A stretch of DNA of 64,000 nucleotides, taken from Chitinophagaceae bacterium (GTDB lineage: Bacteria > Bacteroidota > Bacteroidia > Chitinophagales > Chitinophagaceae). Made by a program: the position numbers and the translations under genes. The stretch is taken from NCBI GenBank assembly GCA_025360525.1, contig JANYCA010000012.1, positions 1 through 64,000 on the forward strand. The letters are read 5' to 3'. Shown here in pieces: positions 1 through 9,567 of this stretch. Under the pieces are notes generated by a model. The model was not told the origin of the DNA and did no database searches. It saw only the letters and a list, made by a program, of their open reading frames with translations. Position 1 is the stretch's first letter; every line of letters begins with the position of its first letter.

Positions 1-389
1 GTATCCACATATTCCTGCATGCTACCTTCCGGGAAAGTTACAGCTTCACCCACTTTACAAAAGGCCAGCAACGAAGCAAATTCATAATCAATTTTTTTCG
101 TAGTATCCGGTTTGGGCAAAGCTTTTAATCCGTTGATCTGGCCGGCCAATGAGTTGAATTCTTTTGGATATCCACTAACAATGCACTCATATGCTGCAAT
201 GTTGGCGTAAGCATAATTACGGCTTGCCACAATAGGAGCAAAGCCCACATGCTTCACCACTTCGTTCAATTCTTTTACAGTTTTACAATAGGTAAAAGCG
301 TTGTCACCAAAGTACGTTTGTTTTACCGGGGTATTATTACAACCGGCTACCAATAGCAATAAAGCTAATGATGCTACTAAAATTTTCAT
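1..389 (-). CDS. Lipoprotein, probable vanadium-dependent haloperoxidase / PAP2-superfamily protein (C-terminus outside window)
   Basis: Reverse-strand reading from cat at 387-389 gives MKILVASLALLLLVAGCNNTPVK...NYAYANIAAYECIVSGYPKEFNSLAGQINGLKALPKPD; lipobox-like VAGC and a pattern I associate with Bacteroidota vanadium haloperoxidases. Confidence 0.6.
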   Translation of the reverse strand, partial: MKILVASLALLLLVAGCNNTPVKQTYFGDNAFTYCKTVKELNEVVKHVGFAPIVASRNYAYANIAAYECIVSGYPKEFNSLAGQINGLKALPKPDTTKKIDYEFASLLAFCKVGEAVTFPEGSMQEYVD

Positions 390-454
390 ACAAAAAAATA
401 AAAGGATAAATGGCTGTTTATAGGTTTGTAAACAGGCTTACATATAAAAGATAA

Positions 455-1018
455 TTACGCCGTTGCAGCATCGGGAGGCTGTTCAACTGTGTTGAAGTAA
501 TGTTTGTTTTCGATAAGGATATTAAAAGAAACAAACGCAGTATTGATAATGCTAAAACTACCGGCTGCACTGGGTAAAAGCAACGTTTCGTATTCGCTCA
601 ATGTTTTTTGAAATGATTTAGATGGAGATCCGGATTTCTTTTTGCTATTATCCTGCTGAAAATCATTGGCCACTTTAGCATAGGCATTTTTAGATGCTTC
701 AATTTTCATTTTAGCCACATGTGGAATGCAAAGCATTTCTAATGAATCGTTGTAAATACGGCATTTAACATACTTGTAATTAACCCCATCAATTTCCACT
801 TCACCATCTATTCGCTGAAAAGTTTTTGAATTATTGTAATAGGGTAAATTAGTAGGTTGTTTGATGGAGATCAGATCCTGATCATTATAATTTTTTGCAT
901 CTAAAGCCAGTTCCAGCACAGCGTCTGATTTACTTGCAAGCAAATTATACAATAGCTGATAACCTGCAATGTTGAAGGTAAATATGGCTAATAATACTAT
1001 GGCAGCTAGTTTTTTCAT
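455..1018 (-). CDS. Conserved hypothetical protein with N-terminal hydrophobic/signal segment
   Basis: 187-aa ORF starting MKKLAAIVLLAIFTFNIAGYQLLY; no family recognised. Confidence 0.65.
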   Translation of the reverse strand: MKKLAAIVLLAIFTFNIAGYQLLYNLLASKSDAVLELALDAKNYNDQDLISIKQPTNLPYYNNSKTFQRIDGEVEIDGVNYKYVKCRIYNDSLEMLCIPHVAKMKIEASKNAYAKVANDFQQDNSKKKSGSPSKSFQKTLSEYETLLLPSAAGSFSIINTAFVSFNILIENKHYFNTVEQPPDAATA

Positions 1019-1245
1019 TCGTTAGTGACGTGCAAAATAGTTTTTTTTATTGAAAACTGAAAAATTGAAAAAAGTATTTTGTTGAAATGCCGAAACACCC
1101 GACGACTTTTTGATAAGCCTTCATTCATACAAACGAACAATGAAAGTTGATGCTTAATTGGGTGATTATTACCTGTAAAAAAGTAAAACGCAATATTAAT
1201 GATTAATAAAAGGCTGCCATTTGCTAAAAGATCTAACATTCCTTT

Positions 1246-2184
1246 CTATTTAAATCTGGCACTCACCAAAAGCTCCTTACTACCGGCAGCATAAATGTAA
1301 AACCCTTCTCCGCTTTTAACACCTAGCTTACCGGCCATTACCATGTTTACCAGCAACGGACAAGGTGCATACTTAGGATTACCAAATCCGTCCTGCAATA
1401 CCTTTAATATACTTAGGCAAACATCCAGGCCAATAAAATCTGCCAGCTGCAAGGGGCCCATCGGGTGTGCCATGCCCAATTTCATTATTGTATCTATTTC
1501 CTCTACGCCAGCAACCCCTTCGTACAGGCTGATGATGGCTTCGTTAATCATGGGCATTAAAATACGATTGGCGATAAAACCGGGATAATCATTTACCAAG
1601 CAAGGTACTTTCCCCAACTGTTTGCTGAGTGTGATAATGGTTTCGGTTACTTCTTTGCTGGTGGCATACCCATTGATAATTTCCACCAGTTGCATAACCG
1701 GCACCGGGTTCATAAAATGCATTCCAATTACCCGTTCAGGCCATTTGGTGGCTGCGGCAATTTTAGTAATAGAAATGGAAGAGGTGTTACTTGCAAGAAT
1801 GCATCCTTCCGGTGCAGCCGAATCCAGCTGCTTAAATATATTGAGTTTTAATTCTGTATTTTCTGTTGCCGCCTCTATAACAAGTCCGGCATTTTTTACG
1901 CCTGCTGCAATTGTTGTTTCGGTGCTGATATTGGCCATGGCCAAAGCTTTTGCAGCCTCTGTGATGGTACCTTTTGCTACCTGGCGGTCGAAGTTTTTGC
2001 TGATGGTAGCTACGGCCTTTTCTAACTGAATTGCACTCACATCAATCAATGTAACAGCAAAACCACTTTGTGCAAATACATGCGCAATACCATTGCCCAT
2101 GGTGCCTGCTCCAATAACCGAGATGGCTCCCCTGCCCCCCAAAAGGGGGTTCTTGGTTTCTGAATTATTTGGAGCGTTATTCAT
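1246..2184 (-). CDS. 3-hydroxybutyryl-CoA dehydrogenase
   Basis: Rossmann motif SVIGAGTMGNGIAHVFAQSGF and HFMNPVPVMQLVEII, NDYPGFIANRILMPMINEAI, typical of the 3-hydroxyacyl-CoA dehydrogenase family. Confidence 0.93.
   Translation of the reverse strand: MNNAPNNSETKNPLLGGRGAISVIGAGTMGNGIAHVFAQSGFAVTLIDVSAIQLEKAVATISKNFDRQVAKGTITEAAKALAMANISTETTIAAGVKNAGLVIEAATENTELKLNIFKQLDSAAPEGCILASNTSSISITKIAAATKWPERVIGMHFMNPVPVMQLVEIINGYATSKEVTETIITLSKQLGKVPCLVNDYPGFIANRILMPMINEAIISLYEGVAGVEEIDTIMKLGMAHPMGPLQLADFIGLDVCLSILKVLQDGFGNPKYAPCPLLVNMVMAGKLGVKSGEGFYIYAAGSKELLVSARFK
2125..2152 (-). repeat. C/G-rich palindromic repeat, copy 1 (inside the N-terminal coding region of 1246..2184)
   Basis: + strand GGCTCCCCTGCCCCCCAAAAGGGGGTTC; inverted relative to 2406-2440. 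Confidence 0.55.
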
Positions 2185-2405
2185 GATAGCAAGGGTTTAT
2201 AGTATAATTTTTATACGCACTCATATGATTGCAAAATCAAAAGTAATATTGAGCCAGGGGAAATTTGATTAAAGAATTAAAAGTTGAGCCAATAGATATT
2301 ACCTCAATTAACATTCATTGAAGTCATTTTTGATGGCCAATAAAAAACCCTAAAAAAAATGAACTCTTCAAAATATAAAGACAGTCAACAATCATAATAC
2401 CCTTC

Positions 2406-2440
2406 CTAAACCCCTCCTTCGGAGGGGCAGGGGGAGGCTC
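2406..2440 (+). repeat. C/G-rich palindromic repeat, copy 2 (immediately downstream of gcdH)
   Basis: CCTAAACCCCTCCttcGGAGGGGCAGGGGGAGGCTC; CCCCTCC/GGAGGGG hairpin at 2412-2428. Confidence 0.55.
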
Positions 2441-3625
2441 TTATTTAAACGCATTAATCCCCGTAATATCCATACCCGTAATCAGCAAATGCACATCGTG
2501 GGTGCCTTCGTAGGTAATAACACTTTCAAGGTTCATCATGTGGCGCATAATGGGATATTCGCCGGTAATGCCCATTCCGCCCAGCATTTGCCGGGCATCC
2601 CGTGCAATGTTGGTGGCAATTTCGCAGGCATTTCTTTTTGCCATGCTCACCTGTGCCGGTGTAACTTTCCCTTCGTTCATTAAGGTGCCCAATCGCCAGT
2701 TAAGCAACTGTGCTTTGGTAATTTCTGTAACCATTTCGGCCAGCTTTTTTTGTTGCAGTTGAAAGCCTGCAATGGGGCGGCCGAACTGTATTCTTTCCTT
2801 ACTATATTCCAACGCAATGTGATAGCAATCCATGGCAGCACCAACGGCGCCCCAGGCAATACCAAACCTTGCCTTGGTTAGGCAACCCAACGGACCTTTT
2901 AAACCCTTAACATTGGGCAATATATTTTCTTTAGGAACTTTTACATTGTCGAACACCAGCTCGCCGGTGGCACTTGCCCTTAAGCTCCATTTGCCATGCG
3001 TTGTTGGGGTGCTAAAACCCTCCATGCCTCTTTCCACAATTACACCCCGTATATCGCCAGCATCATCCTTGGCCCACACTACAGCTACCTGTGCAAAAGG
3101 CGCATTGCTAATCCACATTTTGGCACCGTTTAAAACAACATGATCCCCTGCATCTTTTATGGTGGTAAGCATACCGCTTGGGTCGCTGCCGTGGTCGGGT
3201 TCTGTTAAACCAAAACAGCCCAGCCATTCGCCACTGGCCAGTTTGGGTAAATATTTATTGCGCTGTTCTTCGCTGCCGTATTGATAAATGGGAAACATCA
3301 CCAGCGATCCCTGCACCGACGCTGTGCTTCTCACACCGCTATCACCTCTTTCCAGTTCCTGCATCATAAGGCCGTAACTAATATAATCCATACCGCCGCC
3401 GCCATATTGCTCGGGCACCGTAGGACCAAAGCAACCCAGCTCACCCAATTGCTTTACTATCTGTTGCGGAAATTCTGCACGCTGTGCGTATTCCTCAATT
3501 ATGGGACTAATTTCTTTTTTTACATAGCTACGTACGGTGTCCCTCACCAGCTTATGCTCTTCCGTTAACAGGTCATCAACATTGAAATAGTCAGGGCTTT
3601 GAAAATTGTCTGTCTTTGCGGCCAT
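2441..3625 (-). CDS. gcdH: Acyl-CoA dehydrogenase, glutaryl-CoA dehydrogenase-like
   Basis: GCFGLTEPDHGSDPSGMLT, RFGIAWGAVGAAMDCY, QMLGGMGITGEYPIMRHMMNLESVITYEGTHDVH. Start placed at MAAKTDNF (3625) rather than the ORF-track start at 3664, which lies in a repeat. Confidence 0.88.
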   Translation of the reverse strand: MAAKTDNFQSPDYFNVDDLLTEEHKLVRDTVRSYVKKEISPIIEEYAQRAEFPQQIVKQLGELGCFGPTVPEQYGGGGMDYISYGLMMQELERGDSGVRSTASVQGSLVMFPIYQYGSEEQRNKYLPKLASGEWLGCFGLTEPDHGSDPSGMLTTIKDAGDHVVLNGAKMWISNAPFAQVAVVWAKDDAGDIRGVIVERGMEGFSTPTTHGKWSLRASATGELVFDNVKVPKENILPNVKGLKGPLGCLTKARFGIAWGAVGAAMDCYHIALEYSKERIQFGRPIAGFQLQQKKLAEMVTEITKAQLLNWRLGTLMNEGKVTPAQVSMAKRNACEIATNIARDARQMLGGMGITGEYPIMRHMMNLESVITYEGTHDVHLLITGMDITGINAFK

Positions 3626-3652
3626 CGTTATAGTTTTTTTTGAGCCCGGCGG

Positions 3653-3693
3653 TTGTGCAAGCATTAAGCTTCATTGGCGTCGCACTCTTATAC
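3653..3693 (+). repeat. GTGCGAC...GTCGCAC repeat, degenerate copy 1, upstream of gcdH
   Basis: GTGCAAGCATTAAGCTTCATTGGCGTCGCACTCTTATAC; shares the GCTTCATTGGCGTCGCACTCTT core with 41223 onward. Confidence 0.6.
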
Positions 3694-3871
3694 ATAAAAT
3701 CTTTATTGAACTTTTATTGCAATATCCGGAGATACAAAAAACACATTTCATTCACTAGTGTATTGCCGGCAATTGATTAATTGTCGTCGCAAATATAGGG
3801 TGGTTAGGTCATTACCTTATAATTTGTTGTACATTCATCAGCACAATTTTGAAACTAAAAAACTTTTTGCA

Positions 3872-4279
3872 ATGAAACGTTTTATTATATGGACAAGCTG
3901 CTTTTTAACCATAGGTTTTTCAAGCATTGGGCAAAATAAATTGAAATTCACTAACGATAAAAATTAGCCGCAAATCAAGGTAAAACAATTTTGGTTTGTT
4001 ATGCTTACCAGAGTCAATAACCGAACACCGGATTCAGTTACAGCCGCAAAAATACAGGAAGGCCATATGGAAAATATCACCCGGCTTTACAACGATGGCA
4101 AAATAAAAGTGGCAGGGCCTTTTGGCGACGAGGGCAATTGGCGGGGTATTTTTATTTTTGATTGTGCAACAAAAGAAGAAGTAGAATCATTGCTAACTAC
4201 TAACCCGGCAATTTCTTCTGGCAGACTTTCTTATGAAATTCATCCCTGGTGGACTTCGCCAACGGGCAGTTTTAAGTAA
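3872..4279 (+). pseudogene. YciI-like protein with signal peptide, interrupted by an in-frame TAG (3965-3967)
   Basis: MKRFIIWTSCFLTIGFSSIGQNKLKFTNDKN*PQIKVKQFWFVMLTRVNNRTPDSVTAAKIQEGHMENITRLYNDGKIKVAGPFGDEGNWRGIFIFD; both halves are in the same frame, separated only by TAG. Confidence 0.7.
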
Positions 4280-4387
4280 AACAAAGATGGCGGATGGAGG
4301 AAAAATATATCGGTTGTTAAAGAAGCCAAAGGTTGTTGGATGCACTTAAATAGCCACATCCTGTCATAAAAAAATCAACAATAAAAA

Positions 4388-5017
4388 ATGCAATTATCTA
4401 AAAATTATACTTATCTGGCATTGGGCGATAGCTATACTATTGGCGAACAGGTTAAAATAAACGAGAGTTTCCCCTACCAGACTGTTTACAGGCTAAGGCA
4501 ACAAAACCTGCACTTTACTGCACCGGAAATAATTGCCAGTACCGGCTTTACAACCTTTGAATTGAATGAGGCAATCGATGAAACAACTTTATTACCGCAA
4601 TACGATTTTGTAAGTTTGTTAATTGGCGTAAACAACCAATACCGTGGCAGATTGGTAGAAGAGTTTGAACGTGATTTTGAAATGCTAATAAACCGTGCCA
4701 TTCACTTTGCCGGTAATATTCCTGCACATGCTTTTGTTTTGAGCATTCCAGATTGGGGCGTTACTCCTTTTGCTGCCGGAAGCGATGGACCAGCCATTGC
4801 AAAAGCCATTGACGCATTCAATACACTATGCAAAAGATTGACTGAAAAAAAACAGGCGCATTATATTGACATCACCCAATCGCAAAGAGATGATAGCAGT
4901 AACAAATCTTTTTTAACAGGCGACAAATTACATCCTTCGGGAAAAGAATACAGCAAATGGGCGATTGAGTTAAGCAACCAAATTATGCAGCAATTAAAAT
5001 TATTGAAGCTTTATTAG
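4388..5017 (+). CDS. SGNH/GDSL-family hydrolase (lipase/esterase-like)
   Basis: YLALGDSYTIGEQV (block I), LLIGVNNQY, and GDKLHPSGKEY catalytic Asp-His block. Confidence 0.85.
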   Translation: MQLSKNYTYLALGDSYTIGEQVKINESFPYQTVYRLRQQNLHFTAPEIIASTGFTTFELNEAIDETTLLPQYDFVSLLIGVNNQYRGRLVEEFERDFEMLINRAIHFAGNIPAHAFVLSIPDWGVTPFAAGSDGPAIAKAIDAFNTLCKRLTEKKQAHYIDITQSQRDDSSNKSFLTGDKLHPSGKEYSKWAIELSNQIMQQLKLLKLY

Positions 5018-5031
5018 ATAGCCTATAACCT

Positions 5032-8031
5032 ATGACGAACCGCCTGATTTTAAAATCATTTTTAATATTACTGCTAACGGGTAATGCCGTTGTAAAAGGA
5101 CAAAACAATGATTTACTTTTTAATCATTTAACGGTTAACAACGGTTTGTCACAAGGTGTAAACAATTGTGTTTATAAAGATTCACGAGGCTATACCTGGA
5201 TAAGTTCTTTTGATGGCCTTAATAGGTTTGACGGTATAGAGTGTACTATTTTTAGAGAAAATAGTACACAAAAAAAAAACATCAAGGGCACGTTGTTTTT
5301 AAATATTTTGGAAGATAAAAAAAGTGACTTATGGATAGGAAGTAACGAAGGACTAAACCGCTACGATAGGCAGCACAATGTATTTAGTTGCTATCAGGTT
5401 CCCACCGCCATTCAATCAGATAAATCCTGTTCTCCGTTTTATATCGACAATGACAACAATATCTGGTTACAATGCGCCGCAGATATCTGGTTGTTCAATA
5501 CCCGAAATAAAAAATTCAGCCTTGTTCATCATTTTGAAACCAACAATCCCCTTATAGTAACGCCAACAGCGGGCAAATATAATTTGCTTGAAAAAATGTA
5601 TGTTGCTATCAGAAACGAACCTGTTCTTTTTATGCTCGATAAAAAGAGACAAACATTTGAGGTAACGCCCTTAACAATTTCAACCGTCAATAATACAGCC
5701 ACCATCAAATCAATATTATCTTTTAACAACGACTGCTGGATTGGAACCTCCGACGGACTATATCATTTGTTTAATAACAATTTTCAATTGATCAGCAACT
5801 CTGCCCATATCAGTTTTACAACATTGGGGCTAGACAAAAAAGGCCAGTTATGGGCTGGTACTTTTAAAAACGGCTTGTATGTGGTTGACACAAAAAATAA
5901 CCGGCTTACCAATCAATACACAGCAACAAACAAAGGCCCCTACAGCATTTCAGGCAACCAGGTTCAGTATATATATGCAGATGATCAACATAATTTATGG
6001 GTAAGCATCTGGGGCAAAGGAGTAGATTACACCAACATGGAAAAGTTCAGGTTTCGCCACCACCTACCTAAAGAAGAGGCTACAGCATTAAAGGTCGATA
6101 ATTTCATCCGATCTATTGTTCAGGTAAATAATAGTGAAATTTGGTGTGGCACACAATCAAATGGCATCATCATTTTAAACAAAGAAAAAAAAGTAACCGG
6201 CAGCATTACAAAGGGCATTCCCCCTGCAATAGAACATTTGTGTAAAGATGATAAGGGCAACATATGGATTGCAACTTTAGCCGGATTGTTTGTGACCAAT
6301 GCGGCTACAAAAATAATTCAACCCATAAAAGGTTTTGGTCTTCCGGTACAAGGCAGTAACCAGTTTAATTTCGTTTACCAGTTAGCCAATGGAAAAATAA
6401 TTGTATCGGGCAATGCAGGTTTATTTTGGGTTACAATAAACAATGCAGCATACCAACTTTCGCCTGTACATGGCTGTGCTTTAAACGAAGTATATTTAAC
6501 TGCTTACCAGGATACACATCAAAATATTTATATCAGCAAACCCTTCAAAGGGTTTGCTGTTTACCGGGCCCAGCATGATTCACTTCATTTACTGAAACAA
6601 ATTAACCTACCTGCTACTATAAAATGTTTTAGTGAAACCAACGACAGTATTTTATGGATCGGCAGTACAGTTGGGCTGATAAAGTTCAATAAAATTTTAT
6701 CCGTCATCAATACAATTTACACAACGGCCAATGGCCTAAGTAATCAATACATTTACGGTGTAATTCCATATCAGCAGCAACTATGGCTAAGCAGCAACGG
6801 CGGTATTTCCGTGTTTGATGTAAACAACCACAGCATCAAAAATTTTAATGAAGGGGATGGGTTGCAAAGCAATGAATTTAATACTTATGCCTTTTGCAAA
6901 ACCAGCGAAGGGGAGTTGTTATTTGGTGGTGTAAATGGCATCAATTCATTTATACCGTCAACCATAAAAAAATATCCTTATTCGCCACAATTGCAGCTGG
7001 AGCAAATATTTGTTAATGATACGTTGAGCCATCTTGCTACCAATCCCGGTGAATTAAGTGAGCTACATTTAACGTATGCAGAAAATACGGTGAGCTTTCA
7101 GTTTGTGGCGCTTGATTTTGCCAACGCATCGGGCAATTATATTTTTTACCGGTTAGCAGGCTATGATAAAAGCTGGATTCAAACTACCAACAAAGCCATT
7201 ATTCGCTATGCCAACCTCCCATCGGGGAAATATACACTGCATGTAAAAGCTGTAAACAGCGAGGGCAATGAAGCAAAGCAATTATACCAACTACTTATTT
7301 TTATAAGTACTCCGTGGTACAATAGCTGGTGGTTTAGATTGCTTTTAGCCACTGCAATCGTTTTTATAATTACTTCTTTTGTAAGAAATTACTATCAGAG
7401 AAAACTAAAAAAACAAAAGACTATTTTAGAAAATCAGCAAGCCATTGAAAGAGAGCGTACCAGAATTGCCACTGATATGCATGATGACTTTGGAGCCTCC
7501 ATCAGCCGAATTAAATTCTTAAGTGAGAAATTACAATTACAACACAATAGCGAACAAAAATTAGCAGAAGGGCTGGAAAAAATTTCCCACTATAGCGATG
7601 AGATGGCAGAAAAAATGGGAGAAATAGTATGGGCCTTAAATCAGCGGTACGATCCAATTGCAGACCTGATAAGCTTTTGCCGATCTTACGCTGCAGAATT
7701 GGTGCAGGATAAAAACATCAGGCTACATTTTACAGCTACAGAACATAGCCCCCAAAATATTAAGGGCGAAATAAGGAGGAATATATTTCTTGTTATGAAA
7801 GAAGCCCTACACAACATCATTAAACATTCAGATGCAACAGAGATTAGTATTACTATGCAAAGCACTGAATTATTAACCATGATTATCACTGATAATGGCA
7901 AAGGATTTGCAGAAAGTGAGGTTAGGCCTTTTGCTAATGGCATTGCGAATATGAAAAAAAGAATGCTGGAAATTGGGGGCACCTTTTCAATCAGTCATCA
8001 ACCTGGGATATGCATAACCATTACTGTATAA
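5032..8031 (+). CDS. Two-component sensor histidine kinase with N-terminal periplasmic beta-propeller (Reg_prop/Y_Y_Y) and NarX-type kinase domain
   Basis: Signal peptide; repeats such as GLSQGVNNCVYKDSRGYTWISSFDGLNRFDG, IWIATLAGLF, LWIGSTVGLIKF; TM around FRLLLATAIVFIITSFV; RTRIATDMHDDFGASISRIKFLSE; NIIKHSDATEISI and DNGKGF ATPase motifs. Confidence 0.9.
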   Translation: MTNRLILKSFLILLLTGNAVVKGQNNDLLFNHLTVNNGLSQGVNNCVYKDSRGYTWISSFDGLNRFDGIECTIFRENSTQKKNIKGTLFLNILEDKKSDLWIGSNEGLNRYDRQHNVFSCYQVPTAIQSDKSCSPFYIDNDNNIWLQCAADIWLFNTRNKKFSLVHHFETNNPLIVTPTAGKYNLLEKMYVAIRNEPVLFMLDKKRQTFEVTPLTISTVNNTATIKSILSFNNDCWIGTSDGLYHLFNNNFQLISNSAHISFTTLGLDKKGQLWAGTFKNGLYVVDTKNNRLTNQYTATNKGPYSISGNQVQYIYADDQHNLWVSIWGKGVDYTNMEKFRFRHHLPKEEATALKVDNFIRSIVQVNNSEIWCGTQSNGIIILNKEKKVTGSITKGIPPAIEHLCKDDKGNIWIATLAGLFVTNAATKIIQPIKGFGLPVQGSNQFNFVYQLANGKIIVSGNAGLFWVTINNAAYQLSPVHGCALNEVYLTAYQDTHQNIYISKPFKGFAVYRAQHDSLHLLKQINLPATIKCFSETNDSILWIGSTVGLIKFNKILSVINTIYTTANGLSNQYIYGVIPYQQQLWLSSNGGISVFDVNNHSIKNFNEGDGLQSNEFNTYAFCKTSEGELLFGGVNGINSFIPSTIKKYPYSPQLQLEQIFVNDTLSHLATNPGELSELHLTYAENTVSFQFVALDFANASGNYIFYRLAGYDKSWIQTTNKAIIRYANLPSGKYTLHVKAVNSEGNEAKQLYQLLIFISTPWYNSWWFRLLLATAIVFIITSFVRNYYQRKLKKQKTILENQQAIERERTRIATDMHDDFGASISRIKFLSEKLQLQHNSEQKLAEGLEKISHYSDEMAEKMGEIVWALNQRYDPIADLISFCRSYAAELVQDKNIRLHFTATEHSPQNIKGEIRRNIFLVMKEALHNIIKHSDATEISITMQSTELLTMIITDNGKGFAESEVRPFANGIANMKKRMLEIGGTFSISHQPGICITITV

Positions 8032-8055
8032 TTTTTTTATAAGAATAAATCCCTA

Positions 8056-8085
8056 TTGACGGTTTACACCGGTAAATTACTTTTG
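8056..8085 (+). promoter_or_regulatory. Bacteroidota-type promoter (TTG...TACTTTTG) upstream of the response regulator
   Basis: TTGAC at 8056-8060 and TACTTTTG at 8078-8085, matching the -33/TAnnTTTG architecture; ATG at 8091 is only ~6 nt downstream. Confidence 0.45.
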
Positions 8086-8090
8086 TAGAA

Positions 8091-8747
8091 ATGAATACCA
8101 TAAAAATTGCGATAGTAGAAGACCTGGAAGAAGTAACAGAAGGACTTGTTGCATTCATTCAGCAAGATGCCATGCTGGAGCATATTGCAAGCTATCGAAC
8201 GGCAGAAGCAGCTGTATTTGATTTGCCCATTATTAACCCCGATATTGTAATAATGGATATAAACCTGCCAGGCATTAATGGCATTGAATGCGTACGTAAA
8301 GTAAAAGCTGTGGCACCTTTAATACAGTTTATGATGTTTACTGTTTACGAAAACAATGATGACGTTTTTGAAGCCCTGAAAGCTGGTGCCAGCGGATATC
8401 TTCTAAAAAAGACAGCCCCGCTGCAAATAATAGAATCTATCAAAGATTTACACAATGGTGGCAGCCCCATGAGCGCAAGCATTGCCCACAAACTGGTGCA
8501 GTTTTTTATGCAGCAAAATAGCCAAACCTACAATAATCAGTTTCAAAACAAAGCTGCAGATATTCTTTCACCCCGTGAAAAAGAGGTGCTAACCCTGGTA
8601 TCGAAAGGATTGTTATATAAGGAAATTGCCACGCAGCTAAACATCAGTTTCCATACAGTAAAGCAACATATTGGTAAAATATATGAAAAACTGCATGTGC
8701 AAAATAAAACCGAAGCACTCAATAAAGTATACGGCAACCAGCATTAA
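8091..8747 (+). CDS. NarL/LuxR-family response regulator
   Basis: Receiver DIVIMDINLPGINGIECVRKV...ASGYLLKK and HTH LSPREKEVLTLVSKGLLYKEIATQLNISFHTVKQHIGKIYEKL; directly follows the sensor kinase. Confidence 0.93.
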   Translation: MNTIKIAIVEDLEEVTEGLVAFIQQDAMLEHIASYRTAEAAVFDLPIINPDIVIMDINLPGINGIECVRKVKAVAPLIQFMMFTVYENNDDVFEALKAGASGYLLKKTAPLQIIESIKDLHNGGSPMSASIAHKLVQFFMQQNSQTYNNQFQNKAADILSPREKEVLTLVSKGLLYKEIATQLNISFHTVKQHIGKIYEKLHVQNKTEALNKVYGNQH

Positions 8748-8871
8748 CAATGATCGACCATTGCAAATCGTACGTTCAGTCAAGTAGCCGGATTCATTAC
8801 CTGCAAATGAAATATTATCAGAGCGTTATTTCGAATTGAAAAAAATAAGGCGTGCTGATTACAAAAACGGG

Positions 8872-9441
8872 CTAATCTTTCAACTGGGCACAGATTCTGC
8901 ACCTTGGTTCATACACATCTTTTTCGCCCAGCAAAATCTGTCCTTCGGCGGAGCTTTTCCGATAGCTGATGTTGGCAATATTTCCACACCTCACACAAAT
9001 GGCATGTAGCTTGGTAATATAATCCGCAACGGCCAGCAGGTTGGGCATCTGGCCAAAAGGTTTACCTGTATAATCCATATCCAAACCGGCAACAATTACC
9101 CTTATGCCCCTCAAGGCCAGTTGCTCACATACATTGGCAATTTCAGCGTCGAAAAACTGTGCCTCATCAATGCCTACCACATCAACATCCTGCGCCAGCA
9201 ACAAAATATTTTGTGAGGAGTCAACCGGTGTGCTGTGAATAAAATTGGTGTCATGACTTACAATTTTTTCCACGTCGTAACGGGTGTCTATTGCAGGTTT
9301 AAATATTTCGGCTTTAAGGTTGGCTATTTTTACACGTTTCAATCTACGGATAAGTTCTTCTGTTTTCCCACTAAACATACTTCCGCAAATCACTTCAATC
9401 CACCCACGCCTTTCACCCGATAAACTTGGCTCAATAAACAT
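8872..9441 (-). CDS. tdk: Thymidine kinase
   Basis: [24 protein letters not shown] (P-loop), [51 protein letters not shown]. Start placed at [13 protein letters not shown] (9441). Confidence 0.93.
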   Translation of the reverse strand: MFIEPSLSGERRGWIEVICGSMFSGKTEELIRRLKRVKIANLKAEIFKPAIDTRYDVEKIVSHDTNFIHSTPVDSSQNILLLAQDVDVVGIDEAQFFDAEIANVCEQLALRGIRVIVAGLDMDYTGKPFGQMPNLLAVADYITKLHAICVRCGNIANISYRKSSAEGQILLGEKDVYEPRCRICAQLKD

Positions 9442-9567
9442 TTCTACTTCTAATTTAAATACTGTTTGTAACTTTATTGTAACGGTTGCAAAGTTTAGCG
9501 TTTTGGTTTCATCAATCAAAACTAATTTTGTACCCATATATTTCATTAGTAAAACAATCGTGTTTTT

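Noticed and set aside
1015-1239. 74-aa minus-strand ORF
   Set aside because: AT-rich intergenic, no motif, overlaps the start of the 187-aa ORF.
3965-3967. Amber recoding (pyrrolysine) or stop-codon reassignment
   Set aside because: Other genes in the window use normal stops, no PylT/PylS seen, and YciI proteins have no need for it.
5032-8747. Hybrid one-protein two-component system
   Set aside because: The 999-aa kinase ends after the ATPase domain with no receiver or HTH; it is a separate kinase with an adjacent regulator, a common arrangement.
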